Assembly: GCA_017459985.1 (NCBI GenBank) | Contig: JAFUBX010000021.1 | Span: 62,001-126,000, forward strand | Length of the DNA stretch: 64,000 nucleotides | Reading direction: 5' to 3' | From: Parasporobacterium sp. | Lineage (GTDB): Bacteria > Bacillota > Clostridia > Lachnospirales > Lachnospiraceae | In this document: positions 43,283 through 52,126 of the stretch, one piece after another | How the letters are laid out: each line of letters opens with the position of its first letter | How positions within the stretch are numbered: position 1 is the stretch's first letter | Program-made: the position numbers and the translations under genes | The notes under the pieces: generated by a model | What the model saw: the letters and a program-made list of their open reading frames with translations, nothing else | Told to the model about the DNA's origin: nothing | Database searches by the model: none

Positions 43283-45490
43283 TTATTTATGCTTTCGCCT
43301 GCCGATCCAGAAGGTGGATGAGGCAAGAGCTGTCAGTCCTGCCATGATGACACAATACAGGACATTGATCCCTGTGCCTGCTCCTGCAATCTGACTTGGC
43401 TGATACAGGAGAACGTTCAGCGCGGAACTTCCCAGCATACCCATGGTAATCAGAACATTCGGCAGGTTCCGGTTCCGGATCAGGCCCCGAAGAGCCAGCA
43501 ATAACAGAACAAGCCCACTGGCGGCTGCAAATCCCATCCTTGCATAACGGATCATGTACAGGGTCTTTGTAAAGTAGATCGTCAGCCAGACGAACAAAAG
43601 CAATACCAGGCAGTGAGGAATGATCACATACAGGGGTGAGTAAGGCCCATGTACTTTCTTTCTCACTGCATGAACAATTGCAATGATCAGACACACCAGC
43701 AAAAACAGCAGAAATAAAAGGGAAAAACCGGTCATTCCTGCCAGAATTGTGGTGACCGTCAGATGATGATCAGATTCTGTCTGGAGCTGCATTGTCAGCG
43801 TGGGAGAATACTCCCTGTCACTTACCGTGTCGCTGAGAATTGTTCCTTCCAGGGCCGATAAATCCCCCGGTTCATCCTGGTACTTGAAGAAATCCAGTTC
43901 ATAGGTTCCCGGAGTGGCAAGTACCACATGATAGCCATTGGAGGCGCCATACGTTGAAGGAAGATAGCAGGTATCGGAACGGAAACTGAATCCGGTTGGA
44001 TTCCTGGTAATTATCCGCACCTGGAAATCATCATTGGCTGGGAGAAAAACCATTGTCTCCAGACCACTCCGCTCAGCAAACACCGACCGATAATCCTCAC
44101 CGGCAGTCCACTTCCCGTTCTGATCGATCCTGTTCAGGAATTGATCCCCCTGCCAGATCTCGACATCCACATCTCCGATGATCGCAAGGCGCTGGGTTGC
44201 GAAGCTTCCTTCGAACAGCTGATCATCGGGAAGATCAGAGAATATCCAGGACAGATAGATATAAGGCATATGCTCGCGCATCAGATTGGCTCCCATCCCC
44301 TGATCCGATGCCCACGCAATATCCCGCTGTTCCGAAGATCCTCTGGTATCCTGCATTCTTAATGCGGCCAGATACTGCAGGTAGGATATAATGACATCCC
44401 GGGAGTATTCCTGCCGGAGATCCAGGTCATCCAGGGAAGTAAAGACAGCACTCAGAATCTGAAAAATCTGATCCGGATTGGCCTCCGTCCACAGCGACAC
44501 GATCTCCTCCTGCAGCTTTTCGGCATATTCTTCTGTCGTCGGAAACATCTCCCCCAGAAATTCCAGAATCAGATGGATCTGGTAATTCCATTCCGGATTA
44601 TTCCGGAAATAATCATGCGCTGCAGTCATGGTCACATCATTGACATGGTTAATCAACGATTCATAATCTGCATCCGTTTCTGCTGCCGGCAGATACAGAT
44701 CCCAGCCATTTCGAAAATAACCCCAGCTCTCCAGGGGAATCTGCGTAACCGGATCAAAGGCGCCGCAGATGTTAATGATATTGACATAGCCGACCTCTTT
44801 TTTTGTTGTTCTCGGAACCGCATATAAATAGGCGTAAACATCTTCAAACTGTCCGCTTTCGGTCAGATCCGCCGCTGCCAGATTGGACACCGCCGATCCG
44901 CGGGAAAAACTGGAAATCCACAGCTTCAGCTTACCGGACAGATGATGCGCTTCGAGATAAGAATCGATTTCCTGCTCCAGGATCCGTGCTCCATGATCAA
45001 AACCTGCGTGCCGTTCTCCATCTCCCAGATAAAAATTCGATCCCCACTCTTTTCCATATCCCTGTCCGCAGGGCGATACCGCAATGAGCGTAAAATCATT
45101 GATCTTCTTAGAGGCGATTACCCCGGAAAGGGTTTCCGTCGAAGTTGGCTGGTCATATCCGAAGGAATAAATATCGGTAAATCCTGCTGTACCGAGATAG
45201 GTCTCATACTGATTGAGGATATCCGATGCTACTTCTTCCCGGAAAGCAGAGATGGTAAGTCCCAGAGATGCTTTTGCGAGATCCCGGGAAAAAACATCGG
45301 ACGATCCCAGAAAATAGTCGTCGGAATATGGAAAATCCCACTTCATATCCCACATGCCTGCAGAATAAAACGGCACGGTAATCATGATTTCTTCGGCTGC
45401 TTTTCCGCTAAAAGGAATCGCCAGGATCAGGATCATCACAGCCAGAACTGCACCGGTTATTTTTCTGTATTTGTAATTTCTTGTTCTCAT
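43283..45490 (-). CDS. Exported lipase-like protein with C-terminal membrane domain
   Basis: A 735-aa protein. A signal peptide spans residues about 1-32 (MILILAIPFSGKAAEE). Residues about 35-500 carry an alpha/beta hydrolase with the elbow ISSFSRGSAVSN (SxSRG, a variant of GxSxG) near 203, and a likely catalytic Asp in NICGAFDPVTQ. A beta-sandwich-like region follows, and the last 180 residues hold about six hydrophobic segments. A surface-anchored lipase or esterase facing outward is likely. The changed nucleophile motif and C-terminal membrane domain are unlike ordinary class 3 lipases. Confidence 0.7.
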   Translation of the reverse strand: MRTRNYKYRKITGAVLAVMILILAIPFSGKAAEEIMITVPFYSAGMWDMKWDFPYSDDYFLGSSDVFSRDLAKASLGLTISAFREEVASDILNQYETYLGTAGFTDIYSFGYDQPTSTETLSGVIASKKINDFTLIAVSPCGQGYGKEWGSNFYLGDGERHAGFDHGARILEQEIDSYLEAHHLSGKLKLWISSFSRGSAVSNLAAADLTESGQFEDVYAYLYAVPRTTKKEVGYVNIINICGAFDPVTQIPLESWGYFRNGWDLYLPAAETDADYESLINHVNDVTMTAAHDYFRNNPEWNYQIHLILEFLGEMFPTTEEYAEKLQEEIVSLWTEANPDQIFQILSAVFTSLDDLDLRQEYSRDVIISYLQYLAALRMQDTRGSSEQRDIAWASDQGMGANLMREHMPYIYLSWIFSDLPDDQLFEGSFATQRLAIIGDVDVEIWQGDQFLNRIDQNGKWTAGEDYRSVFAERSGLETMVFLPANDDFQVRIITRNPTGFSFRSDTCYLPSTYGASNGYHVVLATPGTYELDFFKYQDEPGDLSALEGTILSDTVSDREYSPTLTMQLQTESDHHLTVTTILAGMTGFSLLFLLFLLVCLIIAIVHAVRKKVHGPYSPLYVIIPHCLVLLLFVWLTIYFTKTLYMIRYARMGFAAASGLVLLLLALRGLIRNRNLPNVLITMGMLGSSALNVLLYQPSQIAGAGTGINVLYCVIMAGLTALASSTFWIGRRKHK

Positions 45491-45583
45491 TAAAAAATGG
45501 TTCCTGTTATACTGTCCGTATTATTGAAGAATCTCTTTTATTTCAGTTCCCAGACTCCCCAGTGCTCATTCGCAGCTTCTTTC

Positions 45584-46390
45584 TCATATTTTATATTCTG
45601 TGGCAGAACAATGCCGGTTCTCTTCGATCCATTTGACGGCGAAATCAACCAGTTCTCGCTGCCGCATAAACCGGAGCTCTGCCCCGCCCAGCATTCCGTG
45701 TCTTACTTCGTGTTCCTTTTCGAAAGCAGCACCGATCTCCTTAAAATCTTCCCCGTCTACAAAGAGCGTTTCATATTCTTTCCAAATGCGATGGCCATTT
45801 TCCATAATTGCGCTGTGCTCCATGCAATTATGCTTTCCCGGATATTCCGCCCTTGCATCGGCCAAATGAAGGGATGTATTTTTATCATAATCTACGCCGA
45901 TCATCAAAACGGAACCATCCAGCTCATATAGTTTTCCGACCGGAGAACCATCGCCAAAGATATTGGACAGATCATGATTAGAAGCCAGGTAAGAAGCATA
46001 TTTTCCCCAGGCACTGACAGACCTTGCAGGATGGTCACTCCGGATTGTACCTGGCCATAAACGGAACATCTCTGCAACAGCACCCATGGAGTTGGTTGGA
46101 GTCAGATTTTTATCATAGGCAGGCCAGTTGTCCCGGATAATCTGCCAGTCCTCCTCCGCTACGGTCCAATGAACCCCGTCTTCCGGATCCAGATTCTTCC
46201 AGGACTGGGTCGGCATCATAATCGTCCCCTCCGTCCCGACAATCTCCATCAGCGTTTCAATGACAGCCTGAGCCCCTCCGCACACATAGCCAATCGAACC
46301 CAAAGAAGTATGTACCATGACAATACTTCCTTCTTTCAATCCAACCTGGTATAGGGCATCCTTAATCTCATTCTTTGTTATGGGCTTCAT
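45584..46390 (-). CDS. AAC(3)-family N-acetyltransferase
   Basis: A 268-aa protein of the Antibiotic_NAT family. The coenzyme-A region VMVHTSLGSIGYVCGGAQAV is at 25-44 with the conserved His 27, and GTIMMPTQSWKNLDP, DHPARSVSAWGKYA and GSPVGKLYELDGSVLMIGVD follow. Family members acetylate the 3-amino group of aminoglycosides, but many chromosomal homologues (YokD-like) have no resistance activity. It is on the minus strand between two hydrolase genes with no mobile element nearby, so a housekeeping role is as likely as resistance. Confidence 0.9.
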   Translation of the reverse strand: MKPITKNEIKDALYQVGLKEGSIVMVHTSLGSIGYVCGGAQAVIETLMEIVGTEGTIMMPTQSWKNLDPEDGVHWTVAEEDWQIIRDNWPAYDKNLTPTNSMGAVAEMFRLWPGTIRSDHPARSVSAWGKYASYLASNHDLSNIFGDGSPVGKLYELDGSVLMIGVDYDKNTSLHLADARAEYPGKHNCMEHSAIMENGHRIWKEYETLFVDGEDFKEIGAAFEKEHEVRHGMLGGAELRFMRQRELVDFAVKWIEENRHCSATEYKI

Positions 46391-46435
46391 ATCATTTTTC
46401 CTTTGGTCTTTTTCAGCTCGTGAAATCCTTTGAAT

Positions 46436-47350
46436 TCATGAATCCATCATCGCGATCAGCTCAATCTGTTTATTAAAATCCCTCTTACTCTCAGGAAACA
46501 CCGGGACACAGGCATAGCAATGCATCATGCCAGGTTCCTTGTGCATGTGAAGCACCGCACCATCCCGCCTATAGGCCTTCTGGATCACATCTGATACGCA
46601 GGCACAGGCTTCTTCCGCATAGAAAATATACGTCTCCGGAGCACGATGGAAATCCATTTTGTCAGGATACAGGGCGTAATCAGGCGTTTGAGGATCAGCC
46701 CGCATCACTCCATCCATCATGAGCCTGAACGAGCCTTCGGGCACCATCAGATCGGCTTTTTCATACTCCCGGGCCAGCGCCCACTCTTCCTTTGTCTCGG
46801 GGAAAGCAAAAGGAGAATTCATGATCAGGAGGCGCGGCATATTCACCGCATTTCCATTTCTGTTTATCCATGTAATGAGCTGCATTGCCAGAAAGCCTCC
46901 ATATGAGCCGCCGACCACTGCAATATTTCCAGCACCGTATTTGTTCTCAACAGCCTTATAAACCTCGTAGATGAACTCAATTGTAACTGCAACAGGCGCT
47001 TCTGTGAAGGGTGGATAGATGGGGTAAAAAACATCCGCACCGGTTTGTTTTCCATACCTGCGTGCTATGGACACCTCTGGCTTCCAGGTATCCTTATTGC
47101 CGCCACCGTGCAGGAATAGAAGTGCCTTTTTGGGGGAAGACTCATTCTGCCTGATCACAAGCACCGGATACCCCTTGATGTGATCTGTACTGTACAAGGC
47201 CTTGTGATCCGAGGGTTCCTTGTACGGATTCTTTTGATTGTATATTCTGGCCTTAGATATTTCACAATCTATGTCACCAGGTTTAGGGAACAATCCTAAT
47301 CGCTTTATAAAATGCAGCACCGAAACCGCTGCTTTTGCACTAAGACTCAT
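46436..47350 (-). CDS. Alpha/beta hydrolase, esterase/lipase family
   Basis: A 304-aa hydrolase. The oxyanion motif HGGG lies in LLFLHGGGNKDTW, the nucleophile in VVGGSYGGFLAMQ, and the catalytic His probably in PGMMHCYACVPV; ETYIFYAEEACACVSD holds the Asp/Glu position. It resembles acetyl-hydrolases and sterol-deacetylase type esterases. The gene begins exactly one base before the stop of the membrane protein gene that precedes it, so translation is coupled. Confidence 0.85.
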   Translation of the reverse strand: MSLSAKAAVSVLHFIKRLGLFPKPGDIDCEISKARIYNQKNPYKEPSDHKALYSTDHIKGYPVLVIRQNESSPKKALLFLHGGGNKDTWKPEVSIARRYGKQTGADVFYPIYPPFTEAPVAVTIEFIYEVYKAVENKYGAGNIAVVGGSYGGFLAMQLITWINRNGNAVNMPRLLIMNSPFAFPETKEEWALAREYEKADLMVPEGSFRLMMDGVMRADPQTPDYALYPDKMDFHRAPETYIFYAEEACACVSDVIQKAYRRDGAVLHMHKEPGMMHCYACVPVFPESKRDFNKQIELIAMMDS

Positions 47351-48076
47351 TTAGCTCACTTCTCCTGACTTAACCATGCCCCTAAGCAAGATCAGGCCAA
47401 GTATCAACACAAGAGCATGTCCGAAGGATTCTGTTCCATGATCCAGTTGGTTTACTGGCCAAGGGAAGAGAGCCACAAGATTTCCAATAACACCGGAGAG
47501 CATAATCGGATTGCAGAGGGTCGCAAGAACTCTTGCGCCAATGCTTTTTAGTGGGATAATTCTCTTCCAGACCATTGCTATCATAGTGACGGTCAGACCA
47601 ATATCGCAAACGATATATGCAATCAGCATTCCCGGCGCATTGGCGTAGAGGACCCTGTTTGCTATATCCGCCGCCTCCTGCATATCGCCATAGGCCTGAT
47701 ACACAAACTTAAATATCAGCGCATTTGTCATGAACATGGCGTGAACCCAGGCCCATGCTACAGTTCCCATGATGTACGCCACATGAAACAGCTTTACCCA
47801 GATCTGGTTTTTTTGTTCAGTCACATGGATCTTCAGAAGCCCATACATCTGATGGAAACCCATGTAATACAGAATCGTCCCGGCAAAGCCGCAGAAAATG
47901 CTTGCCCACATACGCCATGTCGCCATATCGAGGTAGGCGACCTTCGTGAACAATCCAATCGTCTCGGTCGTCTGTCCCCTGGCGGTTGCAGCATATAAAA
48001 AGTCGCCGATCACATACAGCAGGCATCCAATAATACCAGCTATCATTAGCTTTCTGGTTTTTCTGTCAGATTTCAT
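47351..48076 (-). CDS. Six-TM membrane protein (DUF6796-like)
   Basis: A 241-aa protein with hydrophobic segments at about 10-28, 58-78, 95-118, 150-175, 183-205 and 215-235. It resembles a family seen beside alpha/beta hydrolases in clostridia; I have no function for it. The stop codon abuts the ATG of the following hydrolase gene, so the pair forms an operon. A hairpin terminator of the upstream butyrate kinase unit lies 57 bp before its start. Confidence 0.65.
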   Translation of the reverse strand: MKSDRKTRKLMIAGIIGCLLYVIGDFLYAATARGQTTETIGLFTKVAYLDMATWRMWASIFCGFAGTILYYMGFHQMYGLLKIHVTEQKNQIWVKLFHVAYIMGTVAWAWVHAMFMTNALIFKFVYQAYGDMQEAADIANRVLYANAPGMLIAYIVCDIGLTVTMIAMVWKRIIPLKSIGARVLATLCNPIMLSGVIGNLVALFPWPVNQLDHGTESFGHALVLILGLILLRGMVKSGEVS

Positions 48077-48132
48077 CAGATTGACCTTCCTTGATGATTG
48101 TTAGAAACCTCTAACCTACATCCATAAAGAAA

Positions 48133-48182
48133 GCCCATCAACAGCCGTCCATCGGATGAACCCGGATCACTGTATGATGGGC
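48133..48182 (-). terminator. Terminator after the butyrate kinase unit
   Basis: GCCCATCA and TGATGGGC form an 8-bp stem around a 34-nt structured loop (with CATCCGATGGACGG inside). On the minus strand it is followed by TTTCTTTATGG. It lies between the small ORF at 48265 and the membrane protein gene. Confidence 0.6.
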
Positions 48183-48264
48183 GAAAGTTCGGTTAACCGC
48201 CGCTTACTATTTTAACGTATGAAACGTATTTTTTCAAGGCAGAATGCGGAGAAAGCTCACCTTC

Positions 48265-48387
48265 TCAGTGCCCCAGCTCCGGGAATTTATCCAGTCTGCG
48301 GAGTTTCTTCCTAATCTCACGGGCTTCCTGGGTATTTCCGAAGAAGTAAATGGCAGAGTTCATCCGAATATGCTCCGACATAAGCAT
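48265..48387 (-). CDS. Small ORF after butyrate kinase, 40 aa
   Basis: In the minus-strand frame from ATG 48387 the sequence is MLMSEHIRMNSAIYFFGNTQ followed by EAREIRKKLRRLDKFPELGH and TGA. The amino acid composition is protein-like and has no match I can name. AGGAG occurs about 17 nt upstream, which is too far for a good start; a frame open to 48420 could also make it the C-terminal end of a lost gene. It lies 31 bp after the butyrate kinase stop. The remainder of the 342-bp gap shows only the terminator. Confidence 0.3.
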   Translation of the reverse strand: MLMSEHIRMNSAIYFFGNTQEAREIRKKLRRLDKFPELGH

Positions 48388-48418
48388 AGCACAATGGCAG
48401 TACAAAACTCCTGCCTCA

Positions 48419-49522
48419 CTACCGCAGCAGATCCTCGATCCCTTTAAAGGTGAAATCCTCTGTATAATCCCGGATTTCTTCTTCCCCCGTCAGGACACGA
48501 AGGGCTCCGGCTGCCAGCGCCTCCATTTCAAATTCCCCGGCAATCACTTCTATGTTAGCCAGATAACCGCACATTTCACGGATCTTTGACACCAGATATT
48601 CGTCTCTGGAAATGCCGCCGGTCAGAATCACCGCATCTACCTGACCATGCAGAACAGCGCCCATCATTCCAATGTATTTTCCGATCTGATAGATCATGGC
48701 GTCATAAACAAGAGCGGCATATTTGTCTCCTCTGGCGATCCGTTCTTTGATCTCCATAACATCCGCCGTTCCCAGATGATCCATCAAACCGCCCGACATA
48801 TTAACACGGTTTTCCAGCTCTTTCCGGGTCCACTTGCCCGAAAATGCCATATCCAGAATGGTCATGGCCTGGATCTCCCCGCTTCTGGTGGGGGCCATGG
48901 GGCCATCTCCCTTGATCAAGTTCGTGGAATCAATAATCTTTCCTTTTTTGTGCGCAGAAACCGAGACGCCTCCTCCGATATGAGCGACTACCAGATTCAG
49001 ATTCTCATATTTTGTCTGATGATTCTCCGCATAGAACCGGCAGACTGCCTTCTGGTTGAGGGTGTGGGTACTGCAGACTTTATAAACGCCCTTCCATCCG
49101 GTGATCCTTGCCACCGGCTGCAGCTCATCCGTTTCCGGGGAATCCACAAAAAATGCAGGACACCCGTGCTGGCGGGCAAGCATATCAGCCAGGATACCTC
49201 CCAGATCCGCATTATGCTTGTGGGTGGAAGGGTCTGTAAGGCGTTTTAACAGGGTATCATTGATTCGATAGGTGCCGCCTTCCAGAGGACCGGTACCGCC
49301 GCATCTGGCAACAATGGCGCTGCAGCCGTCCAGGGAAAGTCCCTGCACGGACAGAACCTCCTGAATCCCCTCAGCCCGGATGTCTTTCTGATCAATCACG
49401 GATGGGAAGGATGCCAGAACCGCCGGATCATGTTCGACTTTTCCTTCAAATATCTTTTTTTTGTCCTCAAACAAAGCAATTTTTGTGGAGGTGGACCCGA
49501 TATTCAATGCGAATATTTTCAT
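48419..49522 (-). CDS. buk: Butyrate kinase
   Basis: A 367-aa acyl phosphate kinase of the ASKHA fold that makes ATP and butyrate from butyryl phosphate. The N-terminus FALNIGSTSTKIALFEDKKK, the phosphate loop VVAHIGGGVSVSAHKKGK, the DGPMAPTRSGE segment and VILTGGISRDEYLV are typical of Buk. No phosphotransbutyrylase is in the window; branched homologues (isobutyrate kinase) are possible, given the keto-acid oxidation genes at the far end. It is 130 bp downstream of the DUF6506 gene. Confidence 0.93.
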   Translation of the reverse strand: MKIFALNIGSTSTKIALFEDKKKIFEGKVEHDPAVLASFPSVIDQKDIRAEGIQEVLSVQGLSLDGCSAIVARCGGTGPLEGGTYRINDTLLKRLTDPSTHKHNADLGGILADMLARQHGCPAFFVDSPETDELQPVARITGWKGVYKVCSTHTLNQKAVCRFYAENHQTKYENLNLVVAHIGGGVSVSAHKKGKIIDSTNLIKGDGPMAPTRSGEIQAMTILDMAFSGKWTRKELENRVNMSGGLMDHLGTADVMEIKERIARGDKYAALVYDAMIYQIGKYIGMMGAVLHGQVDAVILTGGISRDEYLVSKIREMCGYLANIEVIAGEFEMEALAAGALRVLTGEEEIRDYTEDFTFKGIEDLLR

Positions 49523-49654
49523 CTTAATCTTACCTTTCTATTTTCAAAACAATTGCCATTAAAACAGCTAATGTTAGATTAGCGCTGCTGCAGACACAGT
49601 TCAATACTATTTTCATCATCTGATACCGGACAAATTAATATCTCAGCTTCTCTT

Positions 49655-49957
49655 CTACTGAAACATATCATCCCCGCTCTTGAATCCAAAAGCCGGATGG
49701 AAATCGAACTTAACCGCACCGACTGCGATGCCCGAGCCTACCGCTTTCTTAATACGGTATATTCCCTCATTGCCAAAACCGGCACATAGTTCAACTGCGG
49801 TACAGCCATTTGCAACAAGTTCCCTGACGACATCTTCCGCCTGGTCATAATTGGAACATCCGATAACTGTCATGTTGATGTCACTGGATGGGATCACGGC
49901 ACGCTGCTTCTCCGGATCCAGTCCTGGTGCTACATAAATAAATCCACATTCAAACAT
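49655..49957 (-). CDS. DUF6506-like small protein
   Basis: A 100-aa protein (MFECGFIYVAPGLDPEKQRA..., GCSNYDQAEDVVRELVANGC, GFGNEGIYRIKKAVGSGIAV). The Rossmann-like repeats around two Cys-containing segments (GCTAVELCAGFG) and a terminal HPAFGFKSGDD resemble the DUF6506 family, whose function is not known. GGAGG lies 7 nt upstream of ATG 49957. It may be cotranscribed with buk. Confidence 0.65.
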   Translation of the reverse strand: MFECGFIYVAPGLDPEKQRAVIPSSDINMTVIGCSNYDQAEDVVRELVANGCTAVELCAGFGNEGIYRIKKAVGSGIAVGAVKFDFHPAFGFKSGDDMFQ

Positions 49958-49974
49958 TGTTTTTCCTCCCGTTT

Positions 49975-50172
49975 TCACTGGTATTGTTTCCTGAGAAATA
50001 ACCCGGATCCCAGCCATAAGTATTCGAATCCCCATAACAGACAATTTTCATTTTTTCCGGCCTCTCTCATTTTCTTTTGATTATATATGCATTCCAGTCT
50101 TACCGTCCACATTAAAATACTTAGATACGCACCGATCAGTTCACAATATTTCGACTCCACCGGCCTGATCAC
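49975..50172 (-). CDS. Possible small ORF, 65 aa, GTG start
   Basis: A GTG at 50172 preceded by GGAAGGA at 4-5 nt opens a 65-codon frame (VESKYCELIGAYLSILMWTV, RLECIYNQKK...) ending 17 bp before the DUF6506 gene. The first half is hydrophobic, the second basic. No homologue is recognised, so this is only supported by the ribosome binding site and position. The rest of the 573-bp gap to the HepT gene holds the two repeats described separately and AT-rich DNA. Confidence 0.25.
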   Translation of the reverse strand: MIRPVESKYCELIGAYLSILMWTVRLECIYNQKKMREAGKNENCLLWGFEYLWLGSGLFLRKQYQ

Positions 50173-50340
50173 GATTCCTTCCTTCTTTCCGCCATTCGGA
50201 TAATTGCCGTCAGCACGTTCAAGAAGTACTTATACTGTTGAGTACTTGGATGGTATTTTGTGAATGAAAAAGGATCTCATTTTAATGTTCCTCATCTACA
50301 TTCTGCCGTTCAGTGTAACCAAAACCCCGAAAATGAAAAC

Positions 50341-50373
50341 AGCCAGGAATGTTGAATTTTCAACGTTTCCTGG
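50341..50373. repeat. Flanking hairpin of the HepT/MntA pair, left copy
   Basis: AGCCAGGAATGTTGAATTTT then CAACGTTTCCTGG forms a hairpin. A near-identical hairpin is at 51263-51294 in the same orientation, so the two bracket the toxin-antitoxin pair 50531-51149. Confidence 0.7.
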
Positions 50374-50389
50374 ATGCTGCCGAGCGGAG

Positions 50390-50422
50390 AAGGAGTCGCG
50401 CGCGCACCGCGCACGGAAATGG
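50390..50422. repeat. GC-rich repeat, short copy
   Basis: GAGTCGCGCGCGCACCGCG followed by CACGGAAATGGA resembles the ends of the 83-bp repeat at 57324 and 57876 with the middle (TCCGCAAGCTCCTC...) missing. Dispersed family in the accessory zone. Confidence 0.6.
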
Positions 50423-50530
50423 AGGGATTTGAAAATTTCTCGCTTTCAGAATTCCGTATAAAATCAATGTTTTTTGAGGCTGATTTTCAAAAGTAACCAA
50501 AAAGTAATCATTTTCTTAACTAAAAGTGTC

Positions 50531-50869
50531 TTATGAAACAATAGATTCCAACTCATCACATAATTCTGGAATATCTTTTTTCACTGTATCCCAGACAATC
50601 TGCATATTAACTCCATCATATCCATGCACAATTCGATTTCGCATTCCGTAAAGCTGATTCCATGGTATCGAGGTAATCTGCTTTTTCAGTTCTACACTCA
50701 AAGAAAATTTTGCAAGTTCTCCAATTTGCATTAGATTGAAAACTGTGGCTTCAACGCACATGGGATTTTCTTCAAAATGAATCATATCATTATATGATCC
50801 TGTATACTCCATAACTCTTTTACAATGTTTAATTATTTTCAGAAGAATTTCTTTATCTTTATTATCCAT
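50531..50869 (-). CDS. hepT: HepT-type toxin (HEPN, DUF86)
   Basis: A 112-aa HEPN RNase with the catalytic motif RNRIVHGYDG (R-x4-H-x-Y) near residue 77. HepT toxins cleave tRNA or mRNA and are silenced by the MntA partner through AMPylation of the Tyr of the motif. The ATG at 50869 overlaps the end of the MntA gene by 8 bp, the standard order (antitoxin first). Both ends of the pair are bracketed by similar hairpins. A frame upstream to 50938 is out of phase with the MntA gene and was not used. Confidence 0.9.
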   Translation of the reverse strand: MDNKDKEILLKIIKHCKRVMEYTGSYNDMIHFEENPMCVEATVFNLMQIGELAKFSLSVELKKQITSIPWNQLYGMRNRIVHGYDGVNMQIVWDTVKKDIPELCDELESIVS

Positions 50870-51149
50870 ATATCGTAATCCCCGTTTTATTAATCTCACG
50901 CATAACCTTTGAGTCCTTCTGAACCTGAGAGGAATCAATCAGATCAACCGAGCGGTTCAAACTGGTCGTAACATCTTCGAGCAATCCAAAAAATTGCAGC
51001 CCTTTTAAACCACTATCAACAAAGATATCTATGTCGCTATTATCTTTGGCCGTTCCTTTTGCAAATGATCCAAATAAGATCGCTTTTTTTACGTGATAAC
51101 TTTTGAAGACAGGTTCCAACGTTTCTTTGATACTATCAACTGTTGTCAT
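50862..51149 (-). CDS. mntA: MntA-type antitoxin (minimal nucleotidyltransferase)
   Basis: A 95-aa nucleotidyltransferase with the signature GSFAKGTAKDNSDIDIFVDS (GS-x-ARG-like motif followed by DxD) at residues 27-46. MntA AMPylates HepT and thereby neutralises it. It is the first gene of the overlapping pair, transcribed from a promoter in the AT-rich stretch near 51160-51240. The active-site Asp pair and Ser are intact. Confidence 0.9.
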   Translation of the reverse strand: MTTVDSIKETLEPVFKSYHVKKAILFGSFAKGTAKDNSDIDIFVDSGLKGLQFFGLLEDVTTSLNRSVDLIDSSQVQKDSKVMREINKTGITIYG

Positions 51150-51262
51150 TTTTGAGCCTCCTGTTTCACGAATTCTGTTGTTTTAATTTTACTTTGATTA
51201 ACTGAAATAATCAACATTATCTACAGCGCCTTTGAAATTTAAAAAAAGGTGTATACAACAAA

Positions 51263-51294
51263 CAGCCAGGAATGTTACTTCAACATTTCCTGGC
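51263..51294. repeat. Flanking hairpin of the HepT/MntA pair, right copy
   Basis: AGCCAGGAATGTTACTTCAA then CATTTCCTGGCT forms a hairpin, the direct copy of 50341-50373. Upstream, AACAAACAG also matches the left flank in part (AAAACAG). Confidence 0.7.
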
Positions 51295-51308
51295 TATCCA
51301 TATAACGT

Positions 51309-51340
51309 GAAAGAAGGGATTTGAACCCTCGCGCCGCTTA
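51309..51340 (-). other. tRNA T-arm-like segment
   Basis: Read on the minus strand: TAAGCGGCGCGAGGGTTCAA then ATCCCTTCTTTC, with the T-loop signature GGTTCAAATCC and a 5-bp T-stem. Only the 3' part of a tRNA-Ser-like molecule can be made; no acceptor or anticodon partner is found within the next 200 bp. It may be a scar of an integration at a tRNA gene. Confidence 0.45.
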
Positions 51341-51373
51341 GAAAACATTGATTTTGAGCGAAGTGAGGGCAGC

Positions 51374-51445
51374 GGATGCCACGCTTGCGTGAGCATCCAT
51401 TGCCCGATGCTGAGGCTCTTGGAAGCGAAGCGACGTAGAGCCTCA
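51374..51445. other. Two strong hairpins in a structured non-coding region
   Basis: GGATGC CACGC-TT-GCGTG A GCATCC (51374-51398, with one bulged base) is followed by TGAGGCTCT (51411) pairing with AGAGCCTCA (51437-51445). Together with flanking GAGCGAAGTGAGGGC and CGAGCGACAGCGAG repeats this suggests a folded RNA or a protein-binding DNA site. The gap 51150-51557 has no credible protein frame. Confidence 0.6.
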
Positions 51446-51557
51446 CATACACCGTAGAACGGACATCGAGCGACAGCGAGATATAAGGGTTTAGAGCATC
51501 GTCCATTTTGCTGTGTTCAGTTCTGTGTTCAAAAAATATTTGAAGATTGTTCATCTA

Positions 51558-52126
51558 TCATTCCTTGCTGTCAAATAATTTCGAATACCATTCAGGAATA
51601 TTATAATTGTTTATTTTTACAAGCTTGCCATTCTGAAAAATAGCAAATCTTTGAAAGATGGTTGTATTATCATACAACACTGCCATATCACATAAAGGCA
51701 ATACTTGCTTCAACCGCTTGAAACTTTCAGAATACCTTCTCTCGATATCTTCATCCGGAATTCCATGTCCACCATGTGCAACCCGCCAGGCTACCCTTTC
51801 TTTGGCCACCTGAACTGATTCAACCCCCACATAATGAATTTCTATAAAATATCCAAGTTCTCTTGCACGCCCTATATTTCTTAAGATACTTCTCCCGCAT
51901 AAAGTGGTTTCCTGACTGAAAGAAACGCCTTTTTCAAAATACTCACGGATTCTTTGGATTGCGATTTTACCTGCTTTTGTAACATCAGAAATGTTTGTCC
52001 AGTTCCCAAATGATCGGACAATATCATCTGTATTAACCCATGCAGTATTCTTCAAAGAATCCTGAGTCTCATATAAAGTTGATTGCCGACACCATTTGTG
52101 CCGGCAACAATTATATACCTTTTCAT
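51558..52126 (-). pseudogene. Zeta toxin-like P-loop kinase, frameshifted in Walker A
   Basis: The minus strand from ATG 52126 reads MKRYIIVAGTNGVG, then needs one extra A (GGCAATCAACT should be GGCAAATCAACT) to continue as KSTLYETQDSLKNTAWVNTD, giving a kinase of about 190 residues with Walker A GTNGVGKST. Further family features are SFSQETTLCGR and VAWRVAHGGHGIPDEDIERR, which fit UDP-GlcNAc kinase-type zeta toxins. As given, the protein is truncated; the deletion is in a run of A. The ATG overlaps the stop of the small partner gene (TAATG). Confidence 0.7.

Noticed and set aside
45584-46390. Acquired aminoglycoside resistance gene
   Set aside because: Family membership only; no mobile element, and chromosomal homologues often lack the activity.
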